Source of the DNA: Oidiodendron maius Zn
Lineage: Eukaryota > Ascomycota > Leotiomycetes > Myxotrichaceae
Direction: 5' to 3'
Assembly (NCBI GenBank): GCA_000827325.1
Contig: KN832878.1
Span: 620,001-684,000, forward strand
Length of the DNA stretch: 64,000 nucleotides
Of this stretch, positions 11,941 through 21,701 are shown piece after piece. Made by a program: the position numbers and the translations under genes. How positions within the stretch are numbered: the stretch's first letter is position 1; each line of letters opens with the position of its first letter. The notes under the pieces were generated by a model, which worked only from the letters and a program-made list of their open reading frames with translations, was not told where the DNA came from and ran no database searches.

Positions 11941-12244
11941 AGCGAGGATGATTTGTATGTAATCCGGTGGTAAGATTGGGGAATTAATGGAGCAAGCTAG
12001 GATTAGAAAACAACCTGAAGAGACTGTAGTTGTATCATGGCGTCGGATCTCATATCACTGTGAGCTTCTAATTAGACGATCAGTTATGGCAAGTTAAATG
12101 CCCCGACTTGCTCCGAGGTTAACAGTACCTAGAACATACGTGTACTTTGTACATCTGGCATCCGGCACCCCGGCTCTGCGTTCTTTTTCTGTTCGTCTGC
12201 TTTGTGCCGTAATGCACATAAACCATGCCCAGCGTGTTCGTTTA
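11941..12244. other. Intergenic, probable promoter of the reductase gene
   Basis: No coding sequence is recognisable between the reductase start and the MITE. Confidence 0.4.
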
Positions 12245-12612
12245 CAGCAATCTCTGGATAATCCGGAACTGTTTTGTCAGAGAATTATTTCCGGTAAAAA
12301 GAGAGTTCCGTATAAGTTATTACAGAGTACGACTAAGGTAATTATTCCACTAAATAGGTATAGTCAAGACTTTTCCTCCACTAGCTACCTCCTAAATAGG
12401 TATAGTAAAAAACCAATAACTAAGTGTTCAATAAAAAGGGCGTATTGCATATAAAATGACTCTTTTTAATCCAGAAAATCTAGAAAATCATTCCGTATTA
12501 CGGTAAAGAGAGAGATTCCGGACAACCATACAAAAAGTCAGGGATTTCAGCTACGTTCCGTATAAACGAGAGTTCCGGATTAACCAGTTCCGGAATAGAC
12601 AGAGATTGCCTG
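12245..12612. mobile_element. MITE with ~29 bp terminal inverted repeats and TA target duplication
   Basis: The left end reads CAGCAATCTCTGGATAATCC, followed by GGAACTG. The right end, read from the other strand, is CAGGCAATCTCTGTCTATTC, followed by CGGAACTG. Both ends are flanked by TA (12243-12244 and 12613-12614), which is what Tc1/mariner/pogo-type transposases produce. Inside are further CCGGAA and TTCCG words, AT-rich DNA and no coding capacity. The 368 bp length is typical of a non-autonomous element. The ends do not match those of the pogo element at 21.7 kb, so a different transposase family moved it. Confidence 0.75.
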
Positions 12613-13063
12613 TATCTGGGTATTAATGCAGTACATAGGTGTAGAATAGCAACTGTACGACTCACGCTTCTGCAGGAGCGTCGCAGTAAGAGTCCTGGCA
12701 CAGGTGCCGTGTTAGGTACTACTGTGGCAAAGTCTCACCTCCCTGACAAGCATTTGAGACCCCCGGACGACACGGGGACCCATGCTAAGATCTCATTTCT
12801 GTACAACTTCATTGTACGTAAATCCAGTTACCCTGGAGTGGACTGAGCTTCTGCCTTAGTGTCTGACGTAACACCCTTAGTCCGGGAAATGATTTACCGC
12901 CGGCTGATGCATATATCGTCTGGAGGCTCTGCAGGCTACCATTCTCCAGTATGCAGTAATAGAGTGCATAGTACAAGGTCTATTACTCCTGTCCGCATTA
13001 ACAGACAAGGGATATATTGATCAGCCTCGCTACACAAATGGGGATGACCGCGGTGGCGGCTCT
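12613..13063. other. Intergenic, no gene seen
   Basis: Short frames only. This is the 3' flank of the HET gene. Confidence 0.4.
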
Positions 13064-14956
13064 TCACACTATCATGAATTGCGTCCGCTTGTATCCGGGC
13101 ACTCGAAATGCTTCCCCATCCATTAATTCATGTAAGTAGCACTCGCCGACAAGCTCGAATAATTGTTTGTATGTTCCATGCTGTGTTGCACCTACAATTG
13201 GCCGCAGGATAAAAGGTACTTCAAATCCAAAGAAGATGGCAACGAAATCTCCTGCACGAGCGTTTGGAGTACAGAGTCCCATCCTCTCATTATCAGTAAC
13301 AAAAAGTGCTCGATCTTGAACAGTCATGAGGTGTTGCGATACCAGATCTTCGAAGAGCTGGGGGTCACCATGAGAAGGTAGTTCCGATATCCTGGACAGG
13401 ATGGTTTGATAGTCGAGTTCCCAAGACACACAAAAGTCCTTCAAAGAGAGGATCCATTCTGCTAAAGCTTCATGAGATGGCCTAGAGTCTTGATTTTTGA
13501 CAATTCGATCGTTTTCTTTGTTTGCAGTTATGATTCGGACAAACTCCTCGGCCAGGCGAGAAGACAGATTATCAATTGATGGTCGCCCTTTATATTCAAG
13601 AAAAAGTAAGCACCAAAGGGTCATATGAGCTTTCATCTCATCTGCAGAAACTAGCCCTAGGTCCGGTATGGCCGGGCTGCGTTTGGTTATCTGGCCGACC
13701 ATGAAGCCATCAATTTCGAGATGGGCGTGTGTACTCGAAGGCGATTTTTTTGATACGCGGAAGGCAGCCTTCCTCCCGCCAGCATCAAATCGGCTTCCCA
13801 GGTCATTCCACTCTTCGACAAAAGATTTTGATATTTGAGGTTGCCGCCAATCAGGAACCCAACTTGGCAGCTCTTGAGGTGCCGGAGACTGCCTTGGAAT
13901 TGCAATAGCATGTCTGAGAACTAAAGCGGGCCCTAAATCGTGTAAAACCAGGAGGAGTTTTGCAAAACGTGTATAAGTCCTCACCAGTGGTTCCTCATAG
14001 TCAACATCAAACGTAAAACGCTTAGTCCGGCCTCTTCCACCTGGACCTGTTCCGTACATATTGTTTAAGATACCTATAAGAGCATATATCCGATCATGAT
14101 CCACAGAACACTTTGCATAAAAGAAGCTAGTGAGGGACCTAAATATAGCAGCTCGGAGGTCCCATTCAGATTCCTTCTCCTTTCCTTGAATAAAGCTAAG
14201 GGCCCGGAGAGTTTCCAGTGGAGTTTGGCACTCTTCGGGCAAGAAGATGTTATAATAGTTAATGATGCCGAAGAAGTGTTGGAAATCTGAACTCTCCTTT
14301 CCGCATATCATTGTCGCTTCTTTTGCTAGTGCTAGTTCTTGGATCACCCACCGTCTTTCAAACCAGGATCGTTGGAAGAAATGGGAAATGAGCTCGGGTG
14401 ATTGCTCTATAAGATCCTTAGTATCGTTCTCATCCTCAAACGATAAAGAGCTGGAACTTCCTGTCGAGTTGGGGTTTCCCGTATTGTTGACTGCTTGAAA
14501 TAGTTTCTGAGATCTTTGGTCGCTTTCCCCCACCCAGACCAGCACACGCTTTGCCCGCCGATAAATTTCGGCCATATGTTGGACTTGGTAGCTCTTTTCC
14601 TTTTCATCCTGCTGATTGATACAGATAGCATCTATCCATAGTTTTCGCTCGGACGAAGGAAGACGAACTGCCTTAAGTAAGATACCTAGGCTTGGGGTGA
14701 TGCAAAGGTATGAGCCGTCATCAACTATCAGCCTGTCTGTATATTTTGGTTCCCCCCAAGCGTATGAAACCGCTTCCAGATCTCCGAGGTTGTGCAATGC
14801 GATATTTTCAATGCTACATTTGAGAGGCGCCGCTACATCAATGGCTGGGTGGAGGCGAACAGTGCGAGTCCAAAGAACCGATGGATGCAGGGCAACAGCG
14901 CGAGTCCAAAACAAGGGGAGACGCTGGTATTTGTAAGGTCGAGCCACCGAATCCAT
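13064..14956 (-). CDS. HET-domain (heterokaryon incompatibility) protein
   Basis: An intronless 630-residue protein. The HET domain begins with LEAVSYAWGEP (about residues 60-70). It continues with the hallmark LWIDAICINQQDE (about 106-118) and QVQHMAEIYRRAKRVLVWVGE (about 124-144). A RSWFERRWVIQELALA motif follows near residue 200. HET domains act as cell-death triggers in fungal non-self recognition; the C-terminal half after about residue 330 is the usual variable part. Near the N-terminus a 12-residue unit is duplicated (WTRAVALHPSVL then WTRTVRLHPAID), encoded by a 36-base imperfect tandem repeat at about 14860-14912. The ATG at 14956 is the first in frame and precedes a typical HET N-terminus. 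The gene appears intact. Its partner, if any, is not identifiable, although several NLR-type genes lie in the window. Confidence 0.93.
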   Translation of the reverse strand: MDSVARPYKYQRLPLFWTRAVALHPSVLWTRTVRLHPAIDVAAPLKCSIENIALHNLGDLEAVSYAWGEPKYTDRLIVDDGSYLCITPSLGILLKAVRLPSSERKLWIDAICINQQDEKEKSYQVQHMAEIYRRAKRVLVWVGESDQRSQKLFQAVNNTGNPNSTGSSSSLSFEDENDTKDLIEQSPELISHFFQRSWFERRWVIQELALAKEATMICGKESSDFQHFFGIINYYNIFLPEECQTPLETLRALSFIQGKEKESEWDLRAAIFRSLTSFFYAKCSVDHDRIYALIGILNNMYGTGPGGRGRTKRFTFDVDYEEPLVRTYTRFAKLLLVLHDLGPALVLRHAIAIPRQSPAPQELPSWVPDWRQPQISKSFVEEWNDLGSRFDAGGRKAAFRVSKKSPSSTHAHLEIDGFMVGQITKRSPAIPDLGLVSADEMKAHMTLWCLLFLEYKGRPSIDNLSSRLAEEFVRIITANKENDRIVKNQDSRPSHEALAEWILSLKDFCVSWELDYQTILSRISELPSHGDPQLFEDLVSQHLMTVQDRALFVTDNERMGLCTPNARAGDFVAIFFGFEVPFILRPIVGATQHGTYKQLFELVGECYLHELMDGEAFRVPGYKRTQFMIV

Positions 14957-17003
14957 GTGGAAAGGATGGACAATAGATTATGATTTCATTCAAGGGTATT
15001 TACGAGTTGGAGGTTGTGGTATGAGAACTTCTGTTGGGTTAAAATTTGTGCCCAACGCCCGATTTTTAACCTCGCCCGCCTAAGGCAGAGATGAACTATT
15101 GACGAGTCACCACGCCCTTTGCAACCTTCTCACGTGCTTGGGTGCCGGAGATGCTTGTGGGACCTTTGAAAGTAATACCTCCTATTGTAATCCAAATGAG
15201 AAAGAGCATATGGAGGCTAAGTGAGCATAACTAAAGTCACATACCCGAGGCGTTGCACATGTTATAACCAAAATCTAGACTCGAAGATGATTCGACAAAA
15301 TTCCACTCTGGCTGTGACGTATTGATATGGAATTCTGAAAGCCTATGCAGTTTACAGCATCTGGAAAAACCCGGCCAGCTTCCGGTTTGAAATAAATGGC
15401 ATAGTTGACAGGCACATTGATACCGACTGATAGTAGAATAATCACAGAGTGTTGAGAGGCTGGCTGAAATGCCACTGATATGCTTCCCAGCGCCTCATTC
15501 GCACGAGAAGGTTTAACAGAAATATCCGCAAGCGTAATATGTCCTTCCTGATAGATCTCCTCAAGAAGAGTTCATTATTGATGCTTTCGGTCCACCAGGC
15601 TGGGTCTGAAGCAGCGATTGAGGAAATGGCGCGGAAACCATCATTTCAAACCTGGCTATCGGAAGTGGAACGATGCCGAATGCTGGTATTGTATTGGCTA
15701 AGGAAAAACTCAGACTTGTTAGATTTACATGACCCGCTTAGTTCTAGGTCATGATCATGATAATTTGGGGGGATGGTGGGGATGATGAAGCGACCGCGAA
15801 CCACTTCATCCGGGATTTACCAACTAAAGAGAGAAAACTGCTTGGAACATCGTTAGAATCAGCGGTGGCTTTCAAGTTTGTTGCTGTGGTAAACCGGTAT
15901 ACATACCAACTGATTACACACACCAAATTCATAAATTACAGGCTTTATTCTAGTGTAGTATATTGGACTTAAAGGGGATACTGGCCAGAAGGGTTATTTG
16001 CACCACTTAGCTAAAAAGGGAAATTAGTTCGTGGTAATTGGTGGTGCCAATGTAATGGGAACCTGAATATCCCCAGCCGTGAAATGGGGCCTCCTTAATA
16101 GCCATTTAGTGCAGGTTGATAATCCAAGAAACGACGGCAAGTGTGGTGTTGGAGGCCCCATTTTAAACATATGCACATGCGCACACCCTCGACACGTTGA
16201 AAGTTGGGGGGTGATTGGTTAGTGCGGGTGATTGATTGTTAGAGGTTGAATTATAACTGGTAGTGATTTGCTGGTGGTAGTAGTAGGTGTTGGTGAAGAT
16301 AACTAGCGGTGATGGGCTGAAGTGTTGGCTGCCGCCGAGATAATTCCGATGGTATTTTGGCTGAGGTGATTCGCTAGGGTACGAAGTAAGCCAACATACA
16401 AAAACATATACACCCCCAACGGCCTGGAGCTCATTACTGAAGAGGGCCTGTTGGTGCAACAGTCCACGGATGACAAGCGCGCGGAGTTTGACCAACCAGC
16501 TGCCACATCCAGCGCTCGTTGCGCGTCGGCCGTGTCGCCAAATGTCGAAGAGTGGAGAAGACCGGTGATTGCAAAAAGTCCCGCGCGTTTACGAAGTGAC
16601 CGAGAACATTAGTAGGGCGCCAAAACCCCCGCTGTTTTGTAGGATTCGCCAGTAACTTAGGCTAAATTGTCAGCGGGGTGATAAGTGGTCGTGGTATGGA
16701 CTGATAAGGTCGTTCTGAACCTTCCCACCATTCCCCCACCATTTAATAACCAACAGCCATCAGTAGCCAATCGGGGAGCAGGGCTGTGCCTTCGCTCGCT
16801 ATCGAAGCATATAATGTGACCATTGATGGCTTTAGTGAAGTTGGCCGAGTCAAGACGACCACAATAGCCATCCAATTCCTTCCCCCTTCAACCGTGAAAT
16901 ATACAAGTACACACCCACACCACTGTGTCCGCCAACTGTCTAGTCTTGCCTTTAACCATCAATTATCGACACCGTTGTATACTTACAGTTACCGACAATC
17001 TCC
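14957..17003. other. Long gene-poor interval
   Basis: Frames at 15275-15475 (minus), 15539-15754 (plus) and 16163-16506 (minus) are each under 111 codons and show no family that I recognise. A GT-rich, trinucleotide-like stretch (GGTGGTAGTAGTAG) sits at about 16265-16290. The last 200 bases are likely the promoter of the next gene, with pyrimidine-rich patches. Confidence 0.4.
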
Positions 17004-17616
17004 ATGGCTCCCATATCTACGCGCATTCATAAACGTCCGGCTCTTCGGCGACAGCAGACGACTCTATCCCAGGATATTTCAGGTAAGCTGGATGTCTTGT
17101 TATTGCGCGGATATTGACCCCTGCGTAGCGCCACGGAGAAGAAGCTCCCGGGTCCAGTCAAGACAACAGCGCGGTCTTGATAATAGGGGTAGTGTGGGTA
17201 GCGAGACTCAACAACAGCAGGTCAATCGATTTTGTTGCCAAGGTCTAGAAAGCAAGGTGGCCGCACTCCTCACCGCAGAGTTCAATAGGATGAAACAGAA
17301 GGAAAAAGAATTGGACGATAGAATAAAGCAGAAGGAAGAGAAGTTGGACCGTATGCGACAGACTATAGAAAAAATGGAGACGAAATTAGAGATAACCCGA
17401 AAGGTGGCTGAGAGGTTATTTCGTGCTCAAGCGAGTACTGTTAAGAGCTTAGACGGCCGAATTCAGGATCTGGAGGGGATGTCAACTACCAACGTTGAAT
17501 CATTTGAGGAGGAGGAAATGTTAGATACTAGCCCAGAAAGCTTTCGGGAAATTCTGGAAAGGATAAGGAACCTTGGTAAGAATAATAGGGGAAGTAGCAT
17601 TCGGTATTCCGCTTGA
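17004..17616 (+). CDS. Small coiled-coil protein, unknown function
   Basis: Two exons (17004-17082 and 17129-17616) give 188 residues. The start is an ATG beginning MAPISTRIHKRP, and the 46-base intron has a consensus GTAAGC donor. The N-terminus is basic (RRRSSRVQSRQQR). Residues about 65-140 form a strongly charged heptad region (KEKELDDRIKQKEEKLDRMR, then MRQTIEKMETKLEI) typical of a coiled coil. The C-terminus is acidic. A longer unspliced frame upstream of the ATG exists but has a non-coding look, so I chose the spliced start. No catalytic motif is visible. A structural or scaffolding role is only a guess. Confidence 0.6.
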
Positions 17617-18306
17617 GGTCAGAAATGGAAAGCTACACGATTGTTTTGGGTACAGGAGTGTTCCCACGTGGATGCCGAGACAATAAGCTGTCAAGTGGGG
17701 TCAGATATAGGATTGGTGCTGGATTTAATTACACGTATTGCACAACAGAGATATTTTTGTTTAGACTCCACTGATCATGCGTGAATTTGATGCAGTCTAG
17801 GGTGGTTAAATATCCTGAAAATAAGGCTCAGGACGGCGGAGAGCCTTTGCGAAGATGTCTATAGCAATGTAAAAGAGTCTTAAGACGAAACAGCCCTTAT
17901 AAATCGTGGGCTCGCATCCGATAATTCCCTTAGAATCCAATATCCCATTCCCTTTAAATGTCTCTACACACTCTCCAACTCTATCTACAAACTTTTCACG
18001 GCACTCCTATATAGTAGCCTGCCGATTTTTTTGGGAAGTTCACTGCACTGTAATGTAAGGTACTTAGTGAGGCACAGAGATATATGCCCGCGGTGTAAGG
18101 CAGAGCTTTGGTTTAGGGCCGGCAGTTATCTAGAAGGTTTTGGCGAAGATAGTTCCAGAAAATGAATTGGAATGAATTTGGGAGTCACTCCCCTTACCCT
18201 GGTCGTTTGAATCAACTCTAGAATCGGGAACATAGCCATTTGCTTTTAGTGGAACATTCTTTCAACTCTGAGCCTCTATTTATCACATATTGACTTCTAA
18301 AATGGA
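17617..18306. other. Intergenic, no gene seen
   Basis: No conserved frame. TATA-like and CT-rich patches occur at 17.9-18.0 kb. Confidence 0.4.
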
Positions 18307-18510
18307 ATCAGTACGATTAGTGGGCAATCGGCTGGAAAGGGCTCTGCCCTTGAGGCCATATCAGGAATATCATGTCCTACGAAAGACAGTATCTACACGT
18401 GGTTTCCAACAGAGCTGGTCCTTCGCCGAGACGACAGGTTTGTGATCAAGGTCTCTATTAACCCAGGTCGCGAGAGATCAGCAGATGAAATGGAGGGTCC
18501 CTCTCACTAA
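18307..18510 (+). pseudogene. Fragment of a dynamin-family GTPase
   Basis: A 68-codon frame reads GQSAGKGSALEAISGIS, then PTKDSIYTWFPTELVLRRDD and KVSINPGRERSADE. This is the start of a dynamin GTPase domain: the P-loop, the LEAISG segment, and the T-FPTELVLRR switch-I region found in fungal dynamin-like and Mx-like proteins. The P-loop serine after GK is changed (GKG), which would damage nucleotide binding. There is no start codon of the expected kind, and the frame ends in a stop 68 codons in. The rest of the protein (normally over 600 residues) is absent from the flanks. It ends about 55 bases before the inverted repeat at 18565. Confidence 0.65.
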
Positions 18511-18564
18511 ATCGAGCTCAGCAGGTGTAGGACTTATGTAAATCTTATGCAAGCGGTCCCCACC

Positions 18565-18608
18565 TACACCGTGTCAGCTCTTAGCTACGTACGCTGAGCT
18601 GGGACCCG
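18565..18608 (+). repeat. Left 44 bp inverted repeat of a 2.8 kb unit
   Basis: The sequence runs from TACACCGTGTCAGC to GAGCTGGGACCCG. It matches the reverse complement of 21332-21375 at 42 of 44 positions by my count. Just upstream, AGCTCAGC and AGGTGTAGG (18516-18535) form smaller inverted pairs with parts of this repeat. Confidence 0.8.
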
Positions 18609-19112
18609 TGCCGTATCAACAAAAAGGATGTCCAAATTCAGATGCGAAAACATCACAGTTCGCCTCACTTCACCAAAGGATACCAATTATTGGTTTGGGG
18701 GATCAGGCTTTCAAATATTAGGTTACAGGAGTACAAGAGTCTGATCTCCAACAGCCAATCGTTTTACTGGGCACCACACATGGGGCGGAGCCTTGTGGAG
18801 GAAAAGCCAGACTTGTGGATACGCAGCACCACATGGGCATTCTTATCTTCGTGTGTATATCTGCTCTCATTGACCAAACTAGGCAAACTGACTACTGTAC
18901 GTGTCCTTTCCAACAACGATGTGGGAGTTGACGATGCGAGAAGTTGGAATGTGAGGACTTCTTGATGCCCACTAAGAGAGGTGGTTGTTCTGTAAGGCTG
19001 AGATTTTTACTTACTGCGGTTTCTCTTTGCCTCTAGTGATTTCGTGACGTCTCCTTCTATCTCTGGGGCCTGACACTGAGTTTTGGAATCCAGCTTCCTA
19101 TATCTCGCCGTC

Positions 19113-21243
19113 ATGGAGCCCATAAGCGGCATTGCTAGTATCTTCTCGGTCATCTCGCTGGCATTCCAGCTAGGGCAGACGGCTCTCGGCATCAAGAGAT
19201 TCATCGAAACAATATCTAATGCTCCGTTCGAAGTTATCCGGCTGAGAGATGTTATATTTCATCTCCATATTATTGCGGATGGTGTCACGACGCTGCTGGA
19301 CCGACAACAAACATTGCACAACGAAGACAATTCCATCTCCTGCGATTTACACCACGCGTTGAAGACATGCCAGAACAAGCTGGAATTAATTGAAAATGTC
19401 TTACGGAGAGCCGACGAGTTCAAGAAGGGTCGAATCGTATCGCGCTGCTGGGCAAATTTGCGCTTGGCATGCAAGAAAGGACAAATCGAGGAATTAGAAA
19501 GGCAGCTAGAACAGGCAATCTTGATCCTCAATGTAGTTATTACTACCAACTTAATGTATAACTATCCCCTCGGATTCTTCAGGACAGATGCTAATGCTGC
19601 TTGTTAGGTCCGGCCAAATGCGGATGACTCGACTATTGGTCGATAAGATTCAGTCCGAAGTACCATCAAGTATAGTAGAAAGTCAAAGCAGTTTTCGTCA
19701 GCTCGAAAATGGCTCCATTCAATCACTATCGACCCAAAACTCCCATACAATACCACTGATGGCACTTCGCGAGAATACTTGTCATATTAGCAAGATTCGG
19801 TCAAACAAGCTCGTATCAACGGTAGTAACCACTTCATCAAGCAAGTGGAGTCACCAAAGTGCACTTGGAGTACTATCCCTTCAGAAGGAAGAAAGATCTA
19901 AGACACATCGGCGGAAAGTACTTGAAAGGACAGTCGAAGCCGAGATGCAATATTGCATTCGGCCCTCCTTCCTCTCATGGTGCTTTGAATTTCGAATCAC
20001 AAAACTTAGTTACGGTCTACCACAGTATACATTGAAGGCTATTCAAATCATGGACAAAGAGACAGAGAGGGATTTACAAGTTATCTTTTACGACAAAGAT
20101 TTGGCTAGATTACAGAAGAAGTTAGCAGATGGAACTGTAGCCTTGAACGGCATGAATTCGCGTGGAGAGTCTCTATTAATGGTATGGGACCCAGAGTTTT
20201 GTTCAGTCTACTGGCTTCTAATTTTCTGAGTTCAGTTCGCACAACATTGTTTGGACGAAGATGCAGCAGCTTTCCTCGCTCAACAAGGCTGTCTTGTCAC
20301 TAGAAGCAATGTAGAAACCTGGTAAGAAATTTAATCTTCCCGCCTGACATCAATTTGCTTACTCAGTGCCAGTGCTTCATGGGGTTCTTCATCGGAATGG
20401 GCCTTTCAAGAACTTTGCTCAAGAGCAGATCTTGATGACTGCTGTGTGGACGAAATATTTACGGACCCTGAAGATATAATGAATAGACCATCCATGCTGG
20501 AGTGGTATATCACCACCAGACTTGATAATACCTCATTGGATCCGAATGAATTCCTAGGTTCCGCTCTATTAGTAGAAGCAGACGCATGGGCATGCATCAT
20601 CGATGAGATTGGAAGATCAGTTTTGCAAGGCAGTGACCTGGAGGTCCGAATAAATAGAAGGGGGCGCTGGGAACACCTCTTGAGACGATCAATCTATGGA
20701 GGAGCTAACCTCCATTACTTGGACCAGCATGGTTTGACTATTCTCGAAAGATGGGTCGAGGCTTTCCATATACTCGACGCTCAAGAAATCATCCAAAAAT
20801 GGCTGCAGTTTCTGGAATCTTGTGATGTTGACACTTATCAATATATACTCAACGAGTCCCAGGTACTTCAAGCCTGTCCCCGGTCAAAAGATTGGATATT
20901 ACGGTTTTGCTGTAATAAGACGGTAAAAATCTTCTTCGACTCATGTCGAACCTCAGAGGTGAGAGTTTCATGGTGGGCTGACTCTAAATGTCCTGGTGCG
21001 CTGGTTATTGAAGAATTTTCGGGCTTAAGAGATGGTATGATCGATTGGAACTGGAAAGCCTGTTGGCCATTCTCCTACGAAACTCACCCGAAGAGTCAAG
21101 GTGTTGATCGCAGGATAAAATCGTTTGCACAGAGATGCCACGAACGGCAATCCCGATTCGAGCGGCGGCAGGCGAAGAAAGAACGGAAAACTAGGCGGAG
21201 TCAAGGTTCCACGTCTGTGATGCCGGGTTCTTGGGTTTTCTAG
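19113..21243 (+). CDS. NLR-N-terminal-like / ankyrin-type protein
   Basis: Four exons (19113-19555, 19608-20181, 20236-20321 and 20367-21243) give 659 residues with phase-consistent GT..AG introns. The N-terminus (MEPISGIASIFSVISLAFQL, then a helical region to about residue 145) is the domain placed ahead of NACHT or ankyrin regions in fungal STAND proteins. The middle has KKLADGTVALNGMNSRGESL followed by a CLDEDAAAFLAQQGC segment, which reads as degenerate ankyrin repeats. The C-terminal part has GGANLHYLDQHGLTILERW, another ankyrin-like unit, and ends in a basic tail (ERRQAKKERKTRR). There is no Walker A motif, so it is not a complete NLR. The gene lies wholly between the inverted repeats at 18565 and 21332. 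Relatives probably act in immune-like signalling; its exact role is unknown. Confidence 0.8.
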
Positions 21244-21331
21244 GCTGAGTTTCATGCGTTTACTCTCGTTTTATCTTCTGCCTCGTAGGATGTTGAGGTA
21301 AGAAATCTGACGAAGACTAGTACACTAGTAT

Positions 21332-21375
21332 CGGGTCCCAGCTCAGCGTATGTAGCTAAGTGCTGACACGGTGTA
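21332..21375 (-). repeat. Right 44 bp inverted repeat of the 2.8 kb unit
   Basis: This is the reverse complement of 18565-18608 with two differences. The 89 bases before it and the DNA after it hold no coding sequence. I found no clear target-site duplication outside the pair. Confidence 0.8.
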
Positions 21376-21605
21376 AGTACTGTACGAGACAGTGGTTGCT
21401 CTAGTTCATGGGACACCTGAACTTTATCACACGCTTCTAACTTTACAACACAGCATAATTAAAGCTTCTAAATTGATGAGAACATTCGCTGTACTTAGCT
21501 CTCTATTTTCACCAGCTTTGGTTTTGTTTTAAGCTCGAAATTGTGAAAGAAATCCGGGTTGTTCATTTCAGGTGTCTCCATGAATTAGCGCAACTGCTGG
21601 TGCGT

Positions 21606-21650
21606 TAACGTAGTGATTAGTGAGCCGGTCAGCATCAGTAAGCTGGCCAG
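21606..21650 (+). repeat. Solitary pogo-like terminus
   Basis: TA followed by ACGTAGTGATTAGTGAGCC and AGCATCAGTAAGC resembles both the pogo element end at 21702 and the MITE end at 23567. It is probably the remaining end of another related element into or beside which the pogo copy landed. Confidence 0.5.
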
Positions 21651-21701
21651 CTTAGTGCCGTATTTAGACTAGCTGATGTAATTACACCTGATGTGTCTGT
21701 A

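Noticed and set aside
11524-11973. 149-codon plus-strand frame opposite the reductase gene
   Set aside because: It is the antisense of a clearly conserved MDR reductase and shows no motif of its own.
12098-12454. 118-codon frame at 12.1-12.45 kb
   Set aside because: It runs into the MITE and has a non-coding composition.
16786-17003. Upstream unspliced extension of the coiled-coil gene
   Set aside because: The extension reads like non-coding DNA. A consensus intron and an ATG at 17004 give a better model.
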